9,231 nt of DNA from CAG-791 sp045113775 (lineage in GTDB: Bacteria; Bacillota; Clostridia; Lachnospirales; Lachnospiraceae). A program made the position numbers and the translations under genes. The notes below the pieces were generated by a model. That model saw nothing but the letters and a program-made list of their open reading frames with translations, ran no database searches and was not told the DNA's origin. Below, one piece after another: positions 1-5,279 of the stretch. Position 1 is the first letter of the stretch. Each line of letters starts with the position of its first letter. The stretch is taken from assembly GCA_045113775.1 (NCBI GenBank), contig JBGUJH010000159.1, positions 1 to 9,231 on the forward strand, written 5' to 3'.

Positions 1-843
1 GTTCATGATCTGCTTCTGGCCGATCAGGAAGATGACGACCATAGGGATGATCGCCAGCAGGGCTGCCGTCAGGATCAGGTCCCACTGTTTGACGTAGGAG
101 CCGACGAACGCCTGCACTGCTACGGGCAGGGTCTTGACCTTGCCGTTCTGTCCCAGCATCAGGGAAGGAAGCAGGTAGTCGTTCCAGATCCACATACCGT
201 TCAGGATCGTGACGGTCGTGATGACGGGAGTCAGCAGAGGAAGGATGATCCTGAAGAAGGTTCCCTCCGGTGAGCATCCGTCGATCGCCGCCGCTTCCTC
301 AAGGTCATACGGTACGCCCTTGATGAAACCGGTCAGGATGAACACGGTCATGGCTCCGCCGAATCCGCAGTAAGCGAATACGATGCCCGGGATCGACTGC
401 AGCATGCTGATGCCGATGAACTTGCCGACATCCCTGAACGTGGAGATCAGGGGCAGCATGACGACCTGGAAGGGGATGATCATGGACGCGATGAAGACCA
501 TGTAGATCACTGTCGCCCAGGCGGTCTTGTTGTTGCGGCTGATGACCCATGCGGCCATGGCGCCAAGGACTGCCAGCAGCACCAGCGAGATGATCGTGAT
601 GACTGCGGAGGTCCCGAAAGCATACCAGAACTGGAAGTTCGAGTTATTGATGACAGCGTTCAGGTTCTTCATCAGCTGTCCGAAGGATGCTCCCTTAAAC
701 GACACGGGGCTCTCGACGATGGAGGCCTGCGCCTTGAAGGAGTTGATCACCACCAGGAAGAACGGGAACAGTACGTACAGGGCGATGATGACACCGACAC
801 CTGTCAGAATATAGGATTTTGTTCTTTTTTCCTTTCCTACCAT
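1..843 (-). CDS. Sugar ABC transporter permease, MalG-like (CUT1), C-terminus cut by window edge
   Basis: This is an inner-membrane permease of a carbohydrate ABC importer and would pair with the MalF-like permease encoded just before it. The frame is open from the ATG at 843 to base 1, giving 281 residues. Family members are about 275-300 aa, so probably only a few residues are missing. Hydrophobic segments lie near residues 11-33, 75-99, 108-131, 150-173, 205-225 and 256-275. The cytoplasmic EAA loop that docks the ATPase is clear at about 182-203 (EEAAAIDG, then ILPLLTP). The C-terminal end GQKQIMN is typical of MalG-type permeases just before their last residues. The start is fixed by AAGGAGG at 860-854 and by a one-base overlap with the upstream stop (TAATG), which indicates translational coupling. 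The transported sugar is unknown. The ATPase is not in view; many CUT1 systems use a shared MsmK-type ATPase encoded elsewhere. Confidence 0.93.
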   Translation of the reverse strand, partial: MVGKEKRTKSYILTGVGVIIALYVLFPFFLVVINSFKAQASIVESPVSFKGASFGQLMKNLNAVINNSNFQFWYAFGTSAVITIISLVLLAVLGAMAAWVISRNNKTAWATVIYMVFIASMIIPFQVVMLPLISTFRDVGKFIGISMLQSIPGIVFAYCGFGGAMTVFILTGFIKGVPYDLEEAAAIDGCSPEGTFFRIILPLLTPVITTVTILNGMWIWNDYLLPSLMLGQNGKVKTLPVAVQAFVGSYVKQWDLILTAALLAIIPMVVIFLIGQKQIMN

Positions 844-860
844 TACAGTTCCACCTCCTT
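843..860 (-). promoter_or_regulatory. Ribosome binding site and TAATG stop-start overlap coupling the two permease genes
   Basis: On the minus strand, AAGGAGGTGG (860-851) lies inside the last codons of the MalF-like gene. It is followed by the stop TAA (845-843), whose final A is the first base of the next ATG (843-841). The strong Shine-Dalgarno and the shared base suggest coupled, roughly equal synthesis of the two permease subunits. Confidence 0.8.
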
Positions 861-1892
861 CGAGTTAGAGATACGCACCTGGACGAGGGATACGCACGCC
901 AGGATGATGAAGAAAAGCACAGCCTTGGCCTGGCCGAGGGAGTAGTTGTTCTTGGAAACTGCCGTGTTGTAGATGTTCAGGGCGAGCATCTGGGTACCGT
1001 TGGTCAGGTATGCGCCCATGAAGTTCGGGACAGATCCGGTACCGCCGGTCAGTGCCAGGTTGACGTCGAACTGCTTGAACGCGCTTGTCAGGGTCAGGAA
1101 TGTGCAGATCGTGATCGTGGAAGCGATCATCGGGATCTTGATCTGGAACAGTGTCTGTTTGGCGTCCGCGCCGTCGATGGAAGCCGCTTCCAGGACATCC
1201 TTCGGGACCTGGGTAAGTCCGGTGATGTAGATCAGCATGATATAACCGGCGTACTGCCAGACATAGACGATGACGATGGCGAGCATCGCGGTCTTGGTCT
1301 GGACCAGCCAAGAGATCTTCGTGATATTGATCAGAACGTTGTTAAATACGAACTGCCAGATGTAACCTAGGACGATACCGCCGATCAGGTTGGGCAGGAA
1401 GTAAGCTGCTCTGAAGAATCCGTCGCCCTTAAGTCCGGACGTGCACAGCAGCGCCAGAAGGAAAGCGACGAGGTTTACAAGGACCATGTTGATGACAACG
1501 AATACGAAGGTCATCAGTACGGACCAGATGAAAGCGGGGTCCTTGAACATGGCCGCGTAGTTCGCAAGTCCTACGAACTTTGTGAACTGGATGCCCGTCC
1601 AGTCCGTCATGGAATAGAAGATACCGAGGACCAGCGGGATGATGACTGTGACGACAAAAGCGAAGAGAAGCGGGAACAGGAAGATGACGTAGACGATCTT
1701 TCTGTGGTGCTTCAGAGTCGGGAACAGGTATACGCCGAGCACAAAAGCCAGCACGCCGATCACCAGCAGCGGGCCTCTGTAGGACGCCTTATTTCCCATG
1801 AAATCGAGTGCAAGTGCGGCAATCGTCATGATTGCGCCGGCAGCCATAAGGATCACTGAAAGACCTTTGGAGCCTGCGGTGTTCGTTTTCAT
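843..1892 (-). CDS. Sugar ABC transporter permease, MalF-like (CUT1), with extra N-terminal membrane segments
   Basis: This 349-aa protein is the first permease of the carbohydrate importer. The EAA motif lies at about 235-254 (EAASIDGADAKQTLFQIKIP), where the transporter ATPase would dock. Membrane segments are visible near 11-30, 41-57, 66-93, 122-149, 159-184, 203-224, 257-275 and 325-340. Many CUT1 MalF-type permeases are about 290-310 aa with six segments. Here two additional hydrophobic segments (about 11-57) precede the usual first helix, which begins near RKIVYVIFLFPLL. The start ATG at 1892 has AGGGGGA a few bases upstream. The gene lies 112 bp after the binding-protein gene, separated by a GC-rich stem-loop, and overlaps the MalG-like gene by one base. 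The substrate is not deducible. Identification as a CUT1 permease is secure; the role of the extra N-terminal helices is unknown. Confidence 0.94.
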   Translation of the reverse strand: MKTNTAGSKGLSVILMAAGAIMTIAALALDFMGNKASYRGPLLVIGVLAFVLGVYLFPTLKHHRKIVYVIFLFPLLFAFVVTVIIPLVLGIFYSMTDWTGIQFTKFVGLANYAAMFKDPAFIWSVLMTFVFVVINMVLVNLVAFLLALLCTSGLKGDGFFRAAYFLPNLIGGIVLGYIWQFVFNNVLINITKISWLVQTKTAMLAIVIVYVWQYAGYIMLIYITGLTQVPKDVLEAASIDGADAKQTLFQIKIPMIASTITICTFLTLTSAFKQFDVNLALTGGTGSVPNFMGAYLTNGTQMLALNIYNTAVSKNNYSLGQAKAVLFFIILACVSLVQVRISNSKEVEL

Positions 1893-1921
1893 AAAGTGAT
1901 TCCCCCTGTAAGTAGCAATAT

Positions 1922-1946
1922 AGGGGCGGCGACAGGCGCCGCCCCT
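1922..1946 (-). other. GC-rich stem-loop between binding-protein and permease genes
   Basis: A perfect 10-bp inverted repeat (1922-1931 with 1937-1946, mostly G-C) encloses a 5-base loop. It lies 59 bases after the binding-protein stop and 30 bases before the permease start. On the minus strand it is followed by ATATTGC rather than a U-run, so it is not a good full terminator. In sugar ABC operons such structures often protect the upstream mRNA from 3' decay or cause partial termination, giving more binding protein than permease. That role is inferred here. Confidence 0.75.
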
Positions 1947-2004
1947 GTTTGTTCAACGTTTCCTGCCTTGCAGAACTGTTCGTCTGCGGGGTCTGATCAT
2001 GCAA

Positions 2005-3348
2005 TTACTGTGCGTAGTAAGCTGCGATCTGCTGGGAAACAACCTGTGTGAATGTAGCTGCATCCGGGATGCTGCCCAGAGCATAGTCAAGATAGAGCTG
2101 GCCGAGGACGTTCTGGTCCAGGGAAGCCTTGTTCTTGAGCCAGTGCCAGGAAGAGGTCTTGCCTGCTGCCGTGAAGTCTGTGATGGTCTGTGCGAAAGGA
2201 TCGTCAGCGACATACTTGCAGCTCTTGAAGGGGCTGATGAAACCGGCGTCTTCTACAAGGAACTTCTGGCCGGCGTCGCCTGCAAGCCATGTAAGGAAGT
2301 CCTTAGCCTTCTGAGTGTTGTCGTTCTCGAATACTGCCCACCAGGAAGGGGAGTTGGTCAGGATGGTGTCGATGCCTTCGTCGAATGCGTAAGGGATCAT
2401 ACCGACCTTGAAGTTGCCTGCTGCCGCATACTGCTCAGCATCATCACTGGTCATTGTAGCGCCGATCCAGGAACCCTGGGTAACGAACGCATACTTGCCG
2501 GAAGCGAAACCGAGGATCTGCTGGTCATAGGTTCCGGAAGTAAGAAGAGCGGGATCGGAATACTGGTTGAACAGTGCGATCATCTCAGCATATTTCTGGA
2601 AACGTGCCTCATCGATCTTGCCTTCAGCGAGCAGATCGCTGTATGTGGTGTCGTCTCTTGCGAGACCTGCATCAAGGTAGTTAGCAAAGCTGTGGGAGCC
2701 GGTGGACCAGTACAGATCCTTCGCCTCGCAGCACCAGCCGATAACTGCAGTAAGTCCGAGCTCATCCTTCTTGGCATCAAGAGTCTCGAAAGCTGCCTTC
2801 ATGCTCTCGGGGCCTGTGATGGAAGCGGGATCGATGCCTGCCGCCTCAAGGATGGAAGCGTTGTAAGCAAGGCCGATCGCTTCTGTTGTGTAAGGGAAGC
2901 CGATGATCTTGCCGTCCGCATCCTTGTAGCCTGCGTCTGTGTCAGCTGCCCAGGGCTCACCACTCAGGTCAGCCAGCTTGCCGGTCCAGTTGCCGAAGTC
3001 CGCATCGGAACCGCAGACAAAAATGTCGGGCATATTGTCAGCCTGGAAATAGCCCTTCAGGGTATCCTGGATGTTGACGCCGCCGCCCATGGACTCGATC
3101 GCCACGGTAACGCCGGTCTCGGCCTTGTAAGCCTCAGCTGCTGCCTTCAGAGCAGCATCAACTTCGATCTTGCCGTTGACAAGACGGATGTCGCCTTCGC
3201 CGGAAGCTGCGGGAGCTGCTGTTTCCTCAGTCTTCGCCGCGTCATCGGCTGCTGCATCGCTGCTGCCGGATGCGCTGCCGCCGCCGCATGCCACGAGACC
3301 CATTGCCATTGCGGCAACAAGTGCCAATGCTAAGAGTTTCTTTTTCAT
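2005..3348 (-). CDS. Carbohydrate ABC transporter solute-binding lipoprotein (CUT1 family)
   Basis: This 447-aa extracytoplasmic protein would capture the sugar and deliver it to the two permeases encoded downstream. The N-terminus is a lipoprotein signal: basic MKKK, a hydrophobic stretch, and lipobox LVAC with the acylated Cys at residue 21. A low-complexity Gly/Ser/Ala/Asp/Glu linker follows to about residue 52. The rest resembles the MalE/MsmE-type fold: NMPDIFVCGSDADFGNW near 105-121, GKIIGFPYTTEAIGLAYN near 146-163, FASGKYAFVTQGSW near 281-294, and SPSWWAVFENDNTQKAKDF near 333-351. Many aromatics that could stack on sugar rings are present (W205, W214, W294, W336, W337, W401, W403). A vicinal Cys pair, C206-C207, is unusual for an exported protein. 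The start at 3348 has AAGGAGG five bases upstream. Expression is probably controlled by the promoter and operator at 3404-3457. The ligand is likely an oligosaccharide but cannot be specified. Confidence 0.95.
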   Translation of the reverse strand: MKKKLLALALVAAMAMGLVACGGGSASGSSDAAADDAAKTEETAAPAASGEGDIRLVNGKIEVDAALKAAAEAYKAETGVTVAIESMGGGVNIQDTLKGYFQADNMPDIFVCGSDADFGNWTGKLADLSGEPWAADTDAGYKDADGKIIGFPYTTEAIGLAYNASILEAAGIDPASITGPESMKAAFETLDAKKDELGLTAVIGWCCEAKDLYWSTGSHSFANYLDAGLARDDTTYSDLLAEGKIDEARFQKYAEMIALFNQYSDPALLTSGTYDQQILGFASGKYAFVTQGSWIGATMTSDDAEQYAAAGNFKVGMIPYAFDEGIDTILTNSPSWWAVFENDNTQKAKDFLTWLAGDAGQKFLVEDAGFISPFKSCKYVADDPFAQTITDFTAAGKTSSWHWLKNKASLDQNVLGQLYLDYALGSIPDAATFTQVVSQQIAAYYAQ

Positions 3349-3403
3349 AGTTTCCTCCTTGTAAGATAAACCATTGTTTCCTGCGCTTTGATCTGACTTA
3401 GAT

Positions 3404-3419
3404 ACTTTAGCGCATAAGT
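3404..3419 (-). promoter_or_regulatory. Candidate LacI-family operator at the start of the transporter transcript
   Basis: On the minus strand the 16-mer ACTTATGCGCTAAAGT is an imperfect palindrome (6 of 8 pairs match) centred on CG, the usual centre of LacI/GalR-family operators. It lies at about +5 to +20 from the predicted transcription start, where a bound repressor would block transcription. The likely ligand is the LacI-family protein encoded at 3630-4655. The assignment rests on position and symmetry only. Confidence 0.5.
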
Positions 3420-3429
3420 TTACACTAGA

Positions 3430-3457
3430 ATTGTATCATTTCCGCCGTATTTGACAA
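3430..3457 (-). promoter_or_regulatory. Predicted sigma-A promoter of the sugar transporter operon
   Basis: On the minus strand, TTGTCA (3457-3452) and TACAAT (3435-3430) each match five of six consensus bases and are separated by 16 bp. The -10 is preceded by TGA, giving an extended -10. The predicted start site is near 3423, about 75 bases before the binding-protein ATG. Confidence 0.65.
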
Positions 3458-3512
3458 GTAAATTTTGCGGCACACAGCAAAAAAATGATTATATTTACCT
3501 ATTTTCGTCATT

Positions 3513-3532
3513 TTACACAATCTGTTTTGTAA
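3513..3532. repeat. Imperfect inverted repeat TTACAnAA...TTnTGTAA upstream of the operon promoter
   Basis: TTACACAATCTGTTTTGTAA pairs at 7 of 10 positions around its centre and lies about 55 bp upstream of the predicted -35 of the transporter operon. The position would suit an activator site, but AT-rich DNA forms such repeats easily, so confidence is low. Confidence 0.3.
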
Positions 3533-3594
3533 TTCCTGTGCGCCTGTCAGACGCAGGCCGATTCACTAGAACGTTTAAGCAAGGTACGTCCGCG

Positions 3595-3626
3595 AAAAAA
3601 GACTGCCGCCACCGGCGGCAGTCTTT
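3595..3626 (-). terminator. Intrinsic terminator of the LacI-family regulator gene
   Basis: On the minus strand a perfect 13-bp stem (AAAGACTGCCGCC paired with GGCGGCAGTCTTT) with a 3-base loop GGT is followed by a run of six T, the first three of which also belong to the stem. The stem starts four bases after the regulator stop codon. It should separate the regulator transcript from the transporter operon. Confidence 0.93.
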
Positions 3627-3629
3627 CCC

Positions 3630-4655
3630 TTATTCAATCTTTCGCACACTGTCCCTGATCACAAGGCGGGTCTCAAGCCGGATCTTCTTTGAAGCCGGTC
3701 CTTTGCCCGTGATCATGCCGACCAGTGTCTGAGCCGCTACACGCCCTTTCTCGTCCGCGTCCTGGTGGACTGTCGTGAGCCTGGGTGTGCAGATCCTGGA
3801 ATACAGATTGTCATCAAAGCCCATAATGGATATATCCTCCGGAATCCGGAAGCCTCTCTCCTTCAGGGCCGCCATCATGACCGCGGCAAAGATGTCGGAG
3901 CAGCAGAAAAGCGCCGTATAATCCTTTGCCTTGCCGCACAGCTTTTCAATATTCCTATTCGCGAATTCCCCGCTCGGTTTTAAAAAGAAGAGGTTCTTAT
4001 CGCTGTATTCGATCCCGGATTCAGCCAGAGCCCTGCGGTATCCCCAGAATCTCTGCGCGTCCACTCCGACCCGGTTGTCGGTAACAAATCCGATCTTCCT
4101 GTGCCCGTTGTTGATCAGATACTTTACCGCCTCATACGCATCCTTCTCATCATCAAGCCCCACATTGACGAAATCGTCGCTGCTTATCGAACTGTAAGTG
4201 TCAATGCAGACGATAGGCTTGTGATATTTTGCCGCGACCCGGTTCCCGTCGTCGTCCATCATGCAGAAGAGGATCAGGCCGTCCACGTTCCAGATCGAAA
4301 TGTGCTGGATGATCTCCGCAATGTCGTCGGAAATATAGAGCATCATGTAATAGCCCGCCTCCCGGACCGCTTTCTCGATACCCCCGATCATATCCGCCAC
4401 AAAAGGGTCGCTGAGAATGTTGCTGCTGTGCCAGAGGCGGAACTCCAGCGATTTGAGCACCACTCCTATGATCTTGGACTGTCCCTGCGCCAGATTGCGC
4501 GCATTGATATTAGGGACATACTCCACTTCTTCCAGAAACTTCTGCACGCGCTCGATCGTCTCCGCGGAGACCTCTCTCGTCTTGCCGTGGATGACATTCG
4601 AAACGGTAGTCGTACTAAGCCCAAGTCTGGCCGCGATCTCTTTGATCGTTATCAT
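3630..4655 (-). CDS. LacI/GalR-family transcriptional regulator
   Basis: This 341-aa DNA-binding protein probably represses the adjacent sugar transporter operon until a sugar ligand binds. The N-terminal helix-turn-helix is clear (TIKEIAARLGLSTTTVSNVI, residues 3-22). The hinge helix lies near 48-58 (NINARNLAQG), and a periplasmic-binding-protein-like ligand domain fills the rest: IIGVVLKSL at 62-70, a DGLILF core at 125-130, RFWGYRRAL at 202-210, and the conserved IMGFDDNLYSRICTPRLTTV at 277-296. Length is typical of the family. The ATG at 4655 was chosen because AGGAGAGG lies seven bases upstream and the HTH begins at once; an upstream in-frame start at 4709 would add 18 unrelated residues. 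The gene is transcribed separately from the transporter, ends in a strong terminator, and is divergent from queT. The regulated sugar is unknown. Confidence 0.95.
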   Translation of the reverse strand: MITIKEIAARLGLSTTTVSNVIHGKTREVSAETIERVQKFLEEVEYVPNINARNLAQGQSKIIGVVLKSLEFRLWHSSNILSDPFVADMIGGIEKAVREAGYYMMLYISDDIAEIIQHISIWNVDGLILFCMMDDDGNRVAAKYHKPIVCIDTYSSISSDDFVNVGLDDEKDAYEAVKYLINNGHRKIGFVTDNRVGVDAQRFWGYRRALAESGIEYSDKNLFFLKPSGEFANRNIEKLCGKAKDYTALFCCSDIFAAVMMAALKERGFRIPEDISIMGFDDNLYSRICTPRLTTVHQDADEKGRVAAQTLVGMITGKGPASKKIRLETRLVIRDSVRKIE

Positions 4656-4768
4656 TTTGATACCTCTCCTGCCATTTTTATAGTTACTTCCTGCTGTCAA
4701 ACAGGACACCGGGTTAACCGCATGTGGTATACTGTCCGAAAAAACATTATGAGAAGGACAAATTACCT
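4656..4768. promoter_or_regulatory. Divergent promoter region between the LacI-type regulator and queT
   Basis: This 113-bp spacer must hold both promoters. On the plus strand there is an extended -10 (4725-4733). On the minus strand a perfect TTGACA (4700-4695) lies upstream of the regulator, but no good -10 follows at 16-18 bp; TATAAA is only 12 bp away, so the regulator promoter is unresolved. A perfect 8-bp palindrome GGTTAACC lies at 4712-4719. It does not resemble the operator at 3404-3419, so autoregulation by the LacI-type protein is not evident. Confidence 0.5.
4725..4733 (+). promoter_or_regulatory. Predicted extended -10 promoter element for queT
   Basis: TGGTATACT combines the TGn extension with TATACT, five of six matches to the -10 consensus. 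No convincing -35 lies 16-18 bp upstream. The predicted start site is near 4740, giving a leader of about 30 bases before the ATG at 4769. Confidence 0.5.
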
Positions 4769-5272
4769 ATGACAAAACAATCTTCAAAAATCATTTACAT
4801 CACACAGGCGGCTCTGATCGCCGCGATCTACACCGTGCTCACCATGATCGCTGCAGGATTCGATCTGGCCAGCGGCGCGATCCAGGTCCGCTTCTCCGAA
4901 GCTCTCACGATCATGCCCTTTTTCACACCCGCGGCGATCCCCGGCCTGACGATCGGATGCCTCCTGAGCAACCTCCTGACCGGATGCGCGCTGCCGGATA
5001 TCATCTTCGGCTCGCTCGCTACTTTCCTGGGTGCTGTCGGAAGCTATGCCCTGCGCCGCAACCGCTGGCTGTGCGCGCTGCCGCCCATTATCTCCAATAT
5101 GCTGATCATACCGTTCATACTGACATACGCCTATCACATTCCGGGCGGCGTGCCCCTGTTCATGCTGACCGTCGGCATCGGAGAACTGATCTCCTGCATG
5201 GGTCTTGGCCAGATCCTGCTGCAGGTGCTCCGTCCGCTCCGCGGCAGAATCTTCGCGCAGGACGGACAGTGA
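4769..5272 (+). CDS. queT: QueT-family transporter (ECF S-component, queuosine precursor uptake)
   Basis: This 167-aa hydrophobic protein matches the QueT family, the substrate-binding component of an energy-coupling factor transporter thought to import a queuosine precursor such as preQ1 or preQ0. It has about five to six membrane segments. The family signature is clear: AIQVRFSEALTIMPFF at 37-52, AIPGLTIGCLLSNLL at 56-70, and LPDIIFGSLATFLGA at 75-89. It would need the shared EcfA, EcfA' and EcfT module, which is not in this window. The ATG at 4769 is preferred over an in-frame GTG at 4724 because the GTG lies next to the predicted -10 and would add 15 non-hydrophobic residues; AGAAGGA lies 10 bases before the ATG. 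The gene is divergent from the LacI-type regulator and ends 7 bases from the convergent GH3 gene. No preQ1 riboswitch is recognisable in the leader. Nothing links it functionally to its neighbours. Confidence 0.88.
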   Translation: MTKQSSKIIYITQAALIAAIYTVLTMIAAGFDLASGAIQVRFSEALTIMPFFTPAAIPGLTIGCLLSNLLTGCALPDIIFGSLATFLGAVGSYALRRNRWLCALPPIISNMLIIPFILTYAYHIPGGVPLFMLTVGIGELISCMGLGQILLQVLRPLRGRIFAQDGQ

Positions 5273-5279
5273 CGCCGGC

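Larger units (their letters stand above)
3349..3629. promoter_or_regulatory. Intergenic region holding the transporter operon promoter and the regulator-gene terminator
   Basis: These 281 bases separate the binding-protein start from the LacI-type regulator stop. In the minus-strand direction they hold the regulator's intrinsic terminator (3595-3626), a small GCCTG/CAGGC hairpin (3542-3558), an AT-rich stretch with an imperfect inverted repeat (3513-3532), a sigma-A-type promoter (3430-3457), a candidate repressor operator (3404-3419) and a 5' leader of roughly 75 bases ending in AAGGAGG. No gene is evident. Confidence 0.75.

Noticed and set aside
819..1370. A 183-codon plus-strand frame opposite the MalF-like permease
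   Set aside because: Its Asp/Arg/Val-rich composition is typical of the antisense of a membrane protein gene; there is no family likeness.
1999..3333. A 444-codon open frame on the plus strand opposite the binding-protein gene
   Set aside because: It is antisense to a well-supported lipoprotein gene, is rich in Cys and Val from the reverse of its codon use, matches no family, and lacks a proper ribosome binding site.
3381..3400. AAAGCGC segment in the binding-protein leader as a CcpA cre site
   Set aside because: Too few matches to the cre consensus, and the right half lacks the expected symmetry.
4724..4768. GTG start adding 15 residues to QueT
   Set aside because: The GTG lies within the predicted extended -10, and the added residues are not like QueT N-termini; the ATG at 4769 has a fair Shine-Dalgarno.
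4101..4772. A 223-codon open frame on the plus strand over the LacI-type gene
   Set aside because: It is antisense to a clear LacI-family regulator and lacks a recognisable domain or translation signals.
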